Assembly: GCA_944392945.1 (NCBI GenBank)
Contig: CALXYJ010000007.1
Span: 1 to 59,705 of the forward strand
Length of the DNA stretch: 59,705 nucleotides
Direction of reading: 5' to 3'
Origin: an uncultured Clostridia bacterium
Lineage (GTDB): Bacteria; Bacillota; Clostridia; TANB77; CAG-508
Positions 52,525 through 59,705 of this stretch are shown piece by piece; position 1 is the stretch's first letter; the number at the start of each line of letters is the position of its first letter. The notes under the pieces were generated by a model. It saw only the letters and a program-made list of their open reading frames with translations. It did not search any database and was not told the DNA's origin. A program made the position numbers and the translations under genes.

Positions 52525-53406
52525 ATGGAAAAGAAAATAAAACTTTTTTTAGAATTTTTACAAAAAGATAAAAAATTATCAAATAATACATTACAATCTT
52601 ATAAAAGAGATATAACCCAATTTGAAACATATATAAATGAAGAAAATTTACAATATTTAAAAGTTACGAAGGATGACATAAAAAAATATCTTATTAACTT
52701 AAAAAATATTGGCAAAAAAACTTCAACAATATCTAGAAATTTAGCATCAATAAGATCTTTTTATCAATATTTAGTAAGAACTAAAAAAATAAAAGAAGAC
52801 CCAACAGAGGGAATACAATCTCCAAAGGTAGAAAAAAGAGTTCCAAGTGTTTTAACTTCTCAAGAAGTAGAACTTCTATTAGAACAACCAAAAGCTGTAG
52901 ATTTAAAAGGAATAAGAGATAAAGCAATGCTTGAATTTGCTTATGCAACAGGAATGAGAGTAACAGAGATAATAAATTTAAATATTGATGATCTTAATTT
53001 AAAAGAAGGTTATGTTTCTTGTAAAAATGCTAATAAACAAAGAAATATACCATTAGGAGCAATTTCTATAAATGCTTTAAAAGATTACATAAAAAAAGCA
53101 AGACCATATTTAATTAAAAGTGAAGATGAAAAATCATTATTTGTAAATATAAATGGTAAAAGATTAACTAGACAAGGATTTTGGAAAATCGTTAAATATT
53201 ATAAAGAACAAGCTCATATTGATAAAGACATTACACCACATGTGTTAAGACATTCTTTTGCAACACATTTATTGCAAAATGGTGCAGATCTAAAAGCAAT
53301 ACAAGTAATGCTTGGACATTCTGATATTTCATCAACACAAGTTTATATCCAATTCCAAGATGAAGGCTTAAAAAATATTTATAAAAAAGCTCATCCAAGA
53401 GCTTAA
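52525..53406 (+). CDS. xerD: Tyrosine recombinase XerD
   Basis: A 293-residue recombinase. The N-terminal SAM-like core-binding domain (residues 1-85) and the catalytic domain are complete: GMRVTE (Arg near 149), HVLRHSFATHLL (HxxR near 242-245), LGHSDISSTQVYI (His near 268 and Tyr near 277). The length is right for XerC/D, which resolves chromosome dimers at dif. XerD is preferred by overall pattern and position after spoIIM. Confidence 0.9.
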   Translation: MEKKIKLFLEFLQKDKKLSNNTLQSYKRDITQFETYINEENLQYLKVTKDDIKKYLINLKNIGKKTSTISRNLASIRSFYQYLVRTKKIKEDPTEGIQSPKVEKRVPSVLTSQEVELLLEQPKAVDLKGIRDKAMLEFAYATGMRVTEIINLNIDDLNLKEGYVSCKNANKQRNIPLGAISINALKDYIKKARPYLIKSEDEKSLFVNINGKRLTRQGFWKIVKYYKEQAHIDKDITPHVLRHSFATHLLQNGADLKAIQVMLGHSDISSTQVYIQFQDEGLKNIYKKAHPRA

Positions 53407-53412
53407 AATTGT

Positions 53413-53454
53413 AACCACCAATGTAAAAAACATTTGGTGGTTTATTTTTTTTTT
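53413..53454 (+). terminator. Terminator after xerD
   Basis: AACCACCAATG (53413-53423) pairs with CATTTGGTGGTT (53431-53442), followed by a long T run. Confidence 0.85.
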
Positions 53455-53498
53455 GACATATGTTATACTAGTAAACATGAAGAAATGTGGAGGATAAT

Positions 53499-55823
53499 AT
53501 GAGTAACCTTACAAGTGATGAAAAATTAAAGATACAAAGTAATTTAGAATATATTGGTTTGGATTTGGAAAATATTCCTGATTTTATTAAAAATTATAGA
53601 GCACTAGAATTCAGACCTATAAGAGGTTTTAGTGATAATAAAAGTAGAATATATAAATATATAAATGTTAAAGATATACAAATATATATAACTCCAAGAA
53701 ACAAGATGGATTTATTATCAAAAAAATATGAAGAATCTAGTAGACTATATGATTATATAAAATTAGAAACCGAAGATGATATAGTAAAGCATGGCATATT
53801 TTTAAAAATGCTAGATAAAATGAATTTATCAGAGATTGAAAAACTTAGCCAAGAGCAAGAGATTTTAAATAATAAAATTCCATATGAAGTGAAATATAGA
53901 GAAAATTATCTTTGGCAAATTTATTATTCGGATATTACGAGACAATATTTTATGATGGTAACATTGGAAGATGAAGAATTTGATGCATTTTTTTATTTGC
54001 TAAAAAAACAAATTGAAGCATATAAATATAATAAAGATATATATATATATGTGCCTGTTTGTAATACTGAATATTCTGGAGAATTATTAACAAGAAATGA
54101 AATAGCAGATACAGAAAACTATTTATGGCTATTTACTAAGGATTGGCCTTTTATTTACGAGGTGTATGATAAAAATAATGTAATGAATGTTTATATTATA
54201 GGAAATACAATTTGTTATGAAAAAATAATAAGTAATTATAGAATTAGAATAAAAACAGAAGAGGAAGCAATTAAATTTTTTAAACTGATAAAAGCTTTAT
54301 TTATTTTACAGACAGAAACAAATGGAAAATATATATTTACTCCTAGAATAAAAGAGGATGGTAGTTTAGAATTTTTATATAATGAAAAAACAATTTATTA
54401 TGAGAATTTAACAAATTTCATTAGAACAGAGTTTTATCAAATAGATGATAATATTAATAAAATAGTTGAGGAATTAAATGTTTGCGCAAGAAAAAAACAA
54501 GAATTAACTAATATGGAAGAGATTAAATTAAATGAATTTCAAGCAAAAGAAAAAGAAATCTCCATCTATTTAGACTGTAAAAAAAGCTTTTTTGGGAAAA
54601 TAAGATTTTTTATGCAGAATAAAAAGAAACTAAAAGGCAAAGCAAAAGAAATTTTATTAAAGGAAAAAGAAAACGAAGATACACAAGAGATACCCGAAAT
54701 ACTAAAAGAAGATGATGGAATTGATAGAACAAAAGAATTTTTAACTATAGAAGATTTAGTATTATTAGTTAAGTCATTTGAAAGACAGGATAAAAAATTA
54801 AAAAATGATGAAATGGATGTACGAGCATTAGAAAACAAAATAAAAGTGTTGGAAAGTAAAATAAATAATGCCGAGACATATTTAAAAGAGATAGATGAAC
54901 ATAATAAAAGTATTTTTGATTTTTGGAGGTTTACTAATAAAGATAATAATTTAATATTATCAGAAGGTAATGAAAAGGATGTAACTATAGAAAATAAATT
55001 AGAAAAAACTTTTGATTACTTAGAAGATTTAGAAGATGTTGGTAAATCTATGGATAAAATTATTAGGAAAAAAATATCCAAAAAAGAATGTGATAGTATT
55101 TTTCTTGCAACTACTGAAATTTTAAGTTTAATAAATAAGATAAAAAATGTTACAGAATTAGATGATTCACTAAATAAAACATTGGAACAAAAATTAAATG
55201 AAATAAAAGATAAAACTACAATAGTTAGTTCTTTATTTCCAAAAGAAGAATATGATATATTTGGAGGTTTATCTGAAGATAAAACTAAGATTAGAGTATT
55301 AGCTGGAAGAAAACATCGTGAAATTGAAAAAAACATGTATAGAGTAATTGATATAAATAAAAATACATCATTAGAAAGATTTATAGAAAAACTTAGAAAG
55401 ATTATAGAAGATATGGAAAAAGCATTATCACAAATAAAAGCACCTATGAATATGTCTTTGTATATTGCTGAAGAAAATATAGAAAAAAATAAATTTTCAA
55501 TTTATCATATAAATCCTGAAGAAGCAATTAATGAAATTAGTGATAGCAAGGAGAAAATTTGTAGAGTAAATATAAAAAAGGGTATGCCAGTTATATTTTT
55601 AACTAATACAATTTATTATGATAATTATAATAAAACACTTCCAGAAGGTATGGAATTAAGTGATATGGTATTATTAGATAATTCAAAGTTTGAATTTTTA
55701 CAGAAAGAAGATACTTTTTTTAGAATGAATAAAAAAATAGATCAGTTTGATTATAAGAATTATGAAATTTTTGTAAAGGAATATGATTTAAAAATTAAAA
55801 AGGAGGAAAAAAGTGATAAATAG
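53499..55823 (+). CDS. Large cytosolic coiled-coil protein of unknown function
   Basis: A 774-residue protein without signal peptide or membrane segment. Residues about 300-490 are rich in K/E heptads (coiled coil), interrupted by a basic segment (KKSFFGKIRFFMQNKKKLKG). No enzymatic motif is seen. ATG 53499 is preferred over GTG 53487, which overlaps the GGAGG site. Its last bases overlap the deoB ribosome site and start, so the two are co-transcribed. Confidence 0.65.
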   Translation: MSNLTSDEKLKIQSNLEYIGLDLENIPDFIKNYRALEFRPIRGFSDNKSRIYKYINVKDIQIYITPRNKMDLLSKKYEESSRLYDYIKLETEDDIVKHGIFLKMLDKMNLSEIEKLSQEQEILNNKIPYEVKYRENYLWQIYYSDITRQYFMMVTLEDEEFDAFFYLLKKQIEAYKYNKDIYIYVPVCNTEYSGELLTRNEIADTENYLWLFTKDWPFIYEVYDKNNVMNVYIIGNTICYEKIISNYRIRIKTEEEAIKFFKLIKALFILQTETNGKYIFTPRIKEDGSLEFLYNEKTIYYENLTNFIRTEFYQIDDNINKIVEELNVCARKKQELTNMEEIKLNEFQAKEKEISIYLDCKKSFFGKIRFFMQNKKKLKGKAKEILLKEKENEDTQEIPEILKEDDGIDRTKEFLTIEDLVLLVKSFERQDKKLKNDEMDVRALENKIKVLESKINNAETYLKEIDEHNKSIFDFWRFTNKDNNLILSEGNEKDVTIENKLEKTFDYLEDLEDVGKSMDKIIRKKISKKECDSIFLATTEILSLINKIKNVTELDDSLNKTLEQKLNEIKDKTTIVSSLFPKEEYDIFGGLSEDKTKIRVLAGRKHREIEKNMYRVIDINKNTSLERFIEKLRKIIEDMEKALSQIKAPMNMSLYIAEENIEKNKFSIYHINPEEAINEISDSKEKICRVNIKKGMPVIFLTNTIYYDNYNKTLPEGMELSDMVLLDNSKFEFLQKEDTFFRMNKKIDQFDYKNYEIFVKEYDLKIKKEEKSDK

Positions 55824-56991
55824 AGCTATTATTATAGTTTTAGATAGTTTTGGTGTGGGAGAATTGCCAGATGCTGATAAATATGGAGATATTGGAGCAA
55901 ATACATTTGAACATATTTATGAGTTGAAACATCCCAAATTAGACAATTTAAAAAAATTAGGTTTATACAATATAGATGGTTTAAAAATTAAAGAAAAGGA
56001 AAAAAGTCCAATTGGAAATTATGGTAAAGCTGCTGAAAAATGTGCAGGAAAAAATAGTCCAGTAGGTCATTGGGAGATAGCTGGATATGTAAATGAAAAA
56101 CCATTCAAAACATATCCTAATGGATTTCCAGATAAAATGATTCAAGAATTTAAAGAAAGAACTGGATTAAAGGGAACTTTATTTAATGGTGTTGGTTCTG
56201 GTACAGAGTTATTAAAAAAATACGGAGAGGAACATCTAAAAACTGGTTATCCAATAATATATACTTCGGCTGATAGTGTGTTTCAGATAGCTGCACATGA
56301 AGATGTAATATCTGTAGAAAAATTGTATGAAATATGCAAAATTGCAAGAGAAATGTTAAGTAGTGAGGAATACAATATAGGAACTATTATAGCAAGACCT
56401 TTTATAGGTGATAATGCAGATAATTTTGTGCGAACATATAATAGAAAGGATTTTGAATCACCAGGATTTGGAAAAACTATGTTAGATATAATAACCGAAA
56501 ATAAGAAAGAAGTTGTAGCTATAGGAAAAATAAATGATTTATTCTCTGGAAGGGGAATATCAAAAGCAATCCATACTGAAGGAAATAAAGATGGAATAGA
56601 AAAAACAATTACGGAGATAAAAAGTAATAAATCAGCAAAATTAATTTTTACAAATTTAGTTGATTTTGATATGTTATATGGTCATAGAAATAATGTTGAG
56701 GGATATGCAAAGGCTTTGGAATATTTTGACAGTAAATTACCAGAAATAATGCAAGAAATGAGTAAGGAGGATTTATTAATCGTAACAGCTGACCATGGAA
56801 ATGATCCTTCTACTCCAAGTACTGATCATGATAGAGAATATATACCAATTTTAATATATGGAAAAGATATAAAAAATGGAGTTAATATTGGAATAAGAGA
56901 AACCTATGCAGATATTTCAGCAACTTTGTTAGATATTTTTGGTTATCAAAAATTAAAATATGGAGAGAGTTTTAAAAATTTGATAATTTAA
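55813..56991 (+). CDS. deoB: Phosphopentomutase
   Basis: A 392-residue alkaline-phosphatase-superfamily enzyme converting ribose/deoxyribose 1-phosphate to 5-phosphate. LDSFGVGELPDADKYGD (residues 9-25), NSPVGHWEIAG near 86, YTSADSVFQIAAHED near 155, ADHGNDPSTPSTDHDREY near 327 carry the Mn ligands. It starts at GTG 55813 behind AGGAGG (55801-55806), overlapping the upstream gene. Confidence 0.95.
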   Translation: MINRAIIIVLDSFGVGELPDADKYGDIGANTFEHIYELKHPKLDNLKKLGLYNIDGLKIKEKEKSPIGNYGKAAEKCAGKNSPVGHWEIAGYVNEKPFKTYPNGFPDKMIQEFKERTGLKGTLFNGVGSGTELLKKYGEEHLKTGYPIIYTSADSVFQIAAHEDVISVEKLYEICKIAREMLSSEEYNIGTIIARPFIGDNADNFVRTYNRKDFESPGFGKTMLDIITENKKEVVAIGKINDLFSGRGISKAIHTEGNKDGIEKTITEIKSNKSAKLIFTNLVDFDMLYGHRNNVEGYAKALEYFDSKLPEIMQEMSKEDLLIVTADHGNDPSTPSTDHDREYIPILIYGKDIKNGVNIGIRETYADISATLLDIFGYQKLKYGESFKNLII

Positions 56992-56994
56992 TTC

Positions 56995-57023
56995 TTGCCA
57001 AAATTTTTAAAATATGCTAATAT
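56995..57023 (+). promoter_or_regulatory. Promoter of tRNA-Leu
   Basis: TTGCCA (56995-57000), 17-base spacer, TAATAT (57018-57023), ending 16 bases before the tRNA. Confidence 0.65.
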
Positions 57024-57039
57024 ATATTAGCATATATAT

Positions 57040-57122
57040 GCCGATGTGGCGGAACTGGCAGACGCACCAGACTCAAAATCTGGCGGGAAACCATGTGGGT
57101 TCGAGTCCCACCATCGGTACCA
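57040..57122 (+). tRNA. tRNA-Leu (anticodon CAA)
   Basis: An 83-base class II tRNA with acceptor GCCGATG/CATCGGT (G-U first pair), discriminator A and encoded CCA (57120-57122). The anticodon stem CCAGA/TCTGG encloses CTCAAAA, giving anticodon CAA at 57073-57075, which reads UUG. The short variable arm is GCGGGAAACCATGT; the T loop is TTCGAGT. Confidence 0.96.
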
Positions 57123-57166
57123 ATGACGTTTCTGTTCTAACTAATTGAGCAGTATTGATACAAAAT

Positions 57167-57197
57167 CAATCAGAAAATAAAATCTGGTTGTTTTTTT
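57167..57197 (+). terminator. Terminator after tRNA-Leu
   Basis: CAATCAGA (57167-57174) pairs with TCTGGTTG (57183-57190), followed by seven T residues. Confidence 0.75.
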
Positions 57198-57217
57198 GTT
57201 GCCTAAAAACAATGTTG

Positions 57218-57350
57218 AAATCATCCAAACGAAAGGATGGTGAGATAAAATTTATTGTCTCGCAGAGCCCCCAAGTTATGATGGTACGTCATAACTCATA
57301 GGGGGTTAGGACTTATGACAGAGTCAAAGTCCTGTGTTTCGAAGGAAGTT
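57218..57350 (+). ncRNA. Candidate structured RNA
   Basis: The stretch between the tRNA-Leu terminator and the gene at 57480 folds locally: CATCC/GGATG (about 57222-57239), GAGA/TCTC (57242-57262), a CCCCC/GGGGG stem (57268-57272 with 57301-57305) enclosing GTTATGAT/GTCATAAC, and AGGACTT/AAGTCCT (57308-57334). Its GC content is well above the surroundings. I do not recognise the class, and no own promoter or T-run terminator is clear. Confidence 0.4.
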
Positions 57351-57479
57351 AGAGCAGAATAATAAAGACCAAGAATATAGATTTTGAGAATTATAAAATA
57401 GTGAGTGATGATTTATATAAAAATGGAATATTTTCCAACAATGATAATGAAATTGCCTAAAATAAAGGAGTAAAAAGTT

Positions 57480-57776
57480 ATGAAAGAATCTAGAGTTGAA
57501 GATGTAATAAATATAATAAAAGATATGGATATTAAAGATAAATTGAAACTAGGAATATGCTTGACTACAAGTGATTGGGCTAATATTTTATATAATAAAA
57601 CAGAAATGTATGAAAAATTTAATACTATGTTAAAAGAAGTTGATGAAGAATACAAAACTACTTTAATAAACTTTGCGAAATATAAACTTGTAATGTTTGC
57701 AATGACTAAACTTATGGAAATGGAAACAACAGAACAAAATAAAGTTGCATTGTATTTGTTTAATAACATAAGTTAG
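57480..57776 (+). CDS. Small protein of unknown function
   Basis: A 98-residue, probably helical protein (VEDVINIIKDMDIKDKLKLG), not recognised. ATG 57480 follows AAAGGAG. It stands between the structured RNA candidate and a Nudix gene. Confidence 0.6.
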   Translation: MKESRVEDVINIIKDMDIKDKLKLGICLTTSDWANILYNKTEMYEKFNTMLKEVDEEYKTTLINFAKYKLVMFAMTKLMEMETTEQNKVALYLFNNIS

Positions 57777-57870
57777 TTAAGAAAATAGCCAAAAAATAAT
57801 TTTTTTATGTTTTTTATAAAATATATGATATAATTATTAAATAATAATATAATTTACAGGAGAATATAGC

Positions 57871-58410
57871 ATGATTGAAAAACAAGAATTAGTAGATGTT
57901 TACACTGCAAATAGAATAAAAACAGGAAAAGTAATAAATCGTAGTGATAAAAATAAATTGAATGAAAACGAATATACACTAGCTGTTCATTGTTGGATTA
58001 TTAATTCCAAAAAAGAAATCTTAATAACTCAAAGAAATCTTAATTTAAATCGTGGTGGAATGTGGGAAGATACTCATGGTGGTGTTAAATCAGGCGAAAC
58101 AAGTATTGAAGGTATGAAGCGAGAACTAAAAGAAGAATTGGGGCTTGATATAGACGATAATGAATTAATTTTAGTTAAAACCTTAAAAAGAAAAAATGTT
58201 TTTAGAGATTGTTATATTATTTTAAAAGATATTTCAGTAGATTCTATTAATTTTAATGATAATGAAGTTATGAACTGTAAATATGTTTCTATAGAAGAAC
58301 TTAAAGAGATAATAAAGAACGGTGAAAGTACATTTACAGATTTTTCGCAAACAATTTTTAGTTATATTGATATAAATAATTTAAAAAAGGAGACCAATTA
58401 TGAATATTAA
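57871..58410 (+). CDS. Nudix hydrolase
   Basis: A 179-residue Nudix protein with the box GGVKSGETSIEGMKRELKEE followed by LGLD, at about residues 71-94, after WEDTHGG. N-terminal DVYTANRIKTGKVINRSD resembles IPP-isomerase-like and YfcD-type Nudix proteins, which often start with a conserved V.D..N. segment. Substrate unknown. Its end overlaps the start of the ComB-like gene. Confidence 0.85.
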   Translation: MIEKQELVDVYTANRIKTGKVINRSDKNKLNENEYTLAVHCWIINSKKEILITQRNLNLNRGGMWEDTHGGVKSGETSIEGMKRELKEELGLDIDDNELILVKTLKRKNVFRDCYIILKDISVDSINFNDNEVMNCKYVSIEELKEIIKNGESTFTDFSQTIFSYIDINNLKKETNYEY

Positions 58411-59086
58411 AATTATACATGATGCAAAACAAGCAACAGGTTTAGCTATAATTATTGATGTGTTTAGAGCATTTACTGTTGAGCCATATCTATTTTATAA
58501 CGGAGTAGAAAAATTAATACCTGTTGGAGATAAAGAAATAGCATATGATTTAAAAGAAAAAAATAAAGAATATATTTTAGTAGGAGAAAGAAATGGAATA
58601 AAATTACCTGGTTTTGATTATGGAAATTCTCCTTCACAAATTAAAAATATAGATTTTTCAAAAAGAACTGTTGTGCATACAACCAGCTGTGGTACACAAG
58701 GAATTGTTAATGCAATAAATGCAGATGAGATAATAACAGGAAGTTTAGTAAATGCCAATGCTATTGTAAAATATATTAAACAAAATAATTTTAAAGATAT
58801 CTCGATTGTAAGCATGAGTAGACCTAATGAACTTCCAAGTGACGAAGATGAATTATGCGCAAGATATATAAAAAGTTTATTAGAAGATAAATTATTAGAA
58901 AATTTAGAAAATGAAGTCGAGAAATTAAAATTAACCAGTGGAAAGAAATTTTTTGATAGTAATAATGAAGAGAATTTTCCCAAAGAAGATTTTTACTTAT
59001 GTGTAGAAATTAATAAATTTGATTTTGTTTTAAGAGTAAATAAAGCTGAAAATGGAGTGTTATATTTAGAAAAAATAGAAATATAG
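58400..59086 (+). CDS. comB: ComB-like 2-phosphosulfolactate phosphatase family protein
   Basis: A 228-residue protein. IIDVFRAFTVEPYLFYNGVE (residues 18-37), LVGERNGIKLPGFDYGNSPS near 55 and VVHTTSCGTQGIVNA near 91 match the ComB fold. ComB removes phosphate from 2-phosphosulfolactate in coenzyme M synthesis, but in Firmicutes the family occurs outside that pathway, so the substrate is open. Overlaps the Nudix gene by 11 bases. Confidence 0.78.
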   Translation: MNIKIIHDAKQATGLAIIIDVFRAFTVEPYLFYNGVEKLIPVGDKEIAYDLKEKNKEYILVGERNGIKLPGFDYGNSPSQIKNIDFSKRTVVHTTSCGTQGIVNAINADEIITGSLVNANAIVKYIKQNNFKDISIVSMSRPNELPSDEDELCARYIKSLLEDKLLENLENEVEKLKLTSGKKFFDSNNEENFPKEDFYLCVEINKFDFVLRVNKAENGVLYLEKIEI

Positions 59087-59102
59087 ATAATTTGAAAAAT
59101 AT

Positions 59103-59131
59103 TTGACATTCCTTATAAATCTGTGTATAAT
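59103..59131 (+). promoter_or_regulatory. Perfect consensus promoter of an antisense RNA
   Basis: TTGACA (59103-59108), 17-base spacer, TATAAT (59126-59131). No ORF with a ribosome site follows. Confidence 0.85.
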
Positions 59132-59137
59132 AAATAT

Positions 59138-59229
59138 AGGAAATGACAAATCCACAAACGTGGCTTTGCCGATATAGATAGAAAAACTCACATCTAAATC
59201 GTCAAATTTTACAGATGTGAGCTTTTTTT
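59138..59229 (+). ncRNA. Candidate antitoxin RNA, convergent with the small toxin ORF
   Basis: About 90 nt from the consensus promoter to the terminator (CTCACATCT 59187-59195 with AGATGTGAG 59213-59221, T run). The hairpin serves both strands, so the antisense RNA and the toxin message overlap at their 3' ends, as in txpA/RatA-type systems. A CCAC-AAAC-GTGG hairpin near 59153 could kiss the GTGGTTTTGCCAC hairpin in the toxin leader. Confidence 0.6.
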
Positions 59230-59347
59230 ATTTATGTAGTTGCTTATCAACCCAGTTCTTATACAGAACTGCTGCTAAGGCAACGTTTAATGTTAAAGAT
59301 AACATAAAAGATATTATAAAAAATAGTATCACTTTAACCATAAACAT
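59228..59347 (-). CDS. Candidate type I toxin: 39-residue membrane peptide
   Basis: ATG 59347 behind AGGAG (59360-59356). The product has a hydrophobic stretch (VILFFIISFMLSLTLNVALA) and a short charged tail (YKNWVDKQLHK), the usual form of type I toxins. Upstream CCACC in the leader can pair with GGTGG next to the ribosome site, a typical sequestering structure. It has its own promoter at 59423-59451. Confidence 0.6.
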   Translation of the reverse strand: MFMVKVILFFIISFMLSLTLNVALAAVLYKNWVDKQLHK

Positions 59348-59422
59348 CACCACCTCTCCTACGATAATTCGTATAATTGGTGGCAAAACCACATCTGCTT
59401 ATTATCATTCCCTATGTCAGCT

Positions 59423-59451
59423 AGTATAACATATATTTTACAATAAAACAA
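59423..59451 (-). promoter_or_regulatory. Promoter of the toxin message
   Basis: On the minus strand TTGTTT (59451-59446), 17-base spacer, TATACT (59428-59423) with an extended TG motif. Confidence 0.65.
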
Positions 59452-59529
59452 CACAAAAAAACAAATTTTCGCAAAAAAGATTTTTATTAAGTTACTTGAT
59501 TTTTATTAAATAATCTGGTAATCTATATA

Positions 59530-59634
59530 TAGCTTGATTGATATTTATATCAACGCTTAAGAGAGCCGAAAAAAGTTGTAGATAACTACTTCGCCCGTAC
59601 CAATTTATACTTCACGAAAGTGGAGTATTTTTTT
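59530..59634 (+). ncRNA. Candidate small RNA
   Basis: A weaker promoter (TTGATT 59496-59501, 17 bases, TAATCT 59519-59524) precedes a region with a TTGTAG/CTAC hairpin and an excellent terminator, ATACTTCAC-GAAA-GTGGAGTAT plus T run (59607-59634). No ORF was found. Class unrecognised. Confidence 0.4.
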
Positions 59635-59648
59635 ATTGTATATAAGAA

Positions 59649-59671
59649 AACCACGTGCTATGCGCGTGGTT
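59649..59671. repeat. Inverted repeat near window end
   Basis: AACCACG (59649-59655) with CGTGGTT (59665-59671). The final bases read on the minus strand begin with GGAGG, so a gene or terminator may continue beyond the window. Confidence 0.35.
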
Positions 59672-59705
59672 CAAAAAAAGCGATAGCAATGTATGAAAAA
59701 CCTCC

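Noticed and set aside
59217..59429. A 70-residue plus-strand ORF near the window end
   Set aside because: No ribosome site; it is antisense to the better supported minus-strand peptide gene and spans the terminator.
1..59705. CRISPR array or cas genes
   Set aside because: No regularly spaced repeats were found; the 14-base repeats at 32143 and 32184 are only two copies and differ in context.

Overview
The window is about 72% A+T. Its genes are short and tightly spaced, with GGAGG-type ribosome binding sites and AGA-dominated arginine codons. Together with spoIIM, a cotJABC spore-coat operon and strong TTGACA-17-TATAAT promoters, this points to an endospore-lineage, low-GC Firmicute (Clostridia, gut type). 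No rRNA, CRISPR array or prophage structural genes were seen.

Layout. 1-14850 is a chromosomal housekeeping stretch: coaD, cca, two HD phosphohydrolases, tRNA-Asn, and an unusual density of GNAT acetyltransferases and Nudix hydrolases, including GNAT-GNAT-DUF402 and Nudix-YdcF fusions. 14851-28200 carries sdaA, alr, apt, a Fic toxin-antitoxin pair, metK, ybaK, a decaying LysR/acetyltransferase/SDR/flavodoxin cluster and two compositionally foreign orphan genes. 28206-46939 is the spore-coat operon cotJA-cotJB-cotJC (minus strand), interrupted twice. Element A (about 2.6 kb, 43753-46318) splits cotJB. Element B (about 14.9 kb, 28643-43534) splits cotJC. Each element ends in a large serine recombinase gene beside its att site, the arrangement known from skin-type elements that leave sporulation genes in the mother cell. 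47060-59705 returns to housekeeping: tmcAL, rnhA, coaE, endoQ-like, spoIIM, xerD, deoB, tRNA-Leu, comB. It ends with a candidate type I toxin/antisense RNA pair.

Two observations stand out. First, six breaks of reading frame in five genes (alr, the element B recombinase twice, a DDE transposase, a histidine phosphatase and cotJC) all have the same form. Each zero frame contains CGG, and skipping only the C restores the family sequence and places a glycine (GGA or GGT) at the site. This suggests +1 recoding at CGG, although seven other CGG codons, mostly in genes that look foreign, are read in frame as Arg. Second, joining the cotJ halves at the deduced crossover dinucleotides gives a 105-codon cotJB in frame. 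It gives a 209-codon cotJC in frame only if the CGG skip is applied, so cotJC expression may need both DNA excision and +1 recoding.

Element B also carries cargo: a consensus promoter drives an 8-codon peptide gene (MDIRTAGN, resembling the microcin C heptapeptide MRTGNAN), a radical SAM/SPASM enzyme, a TIM-barrel enzyme, a GNAT and a histidine phosphatase. A convergent iorAB-like pair follows, whose IorA lacks the usual C-terminal ferredoxin domain. MobV relaxase, XRE regulators and a sigma-like protein complete the element.
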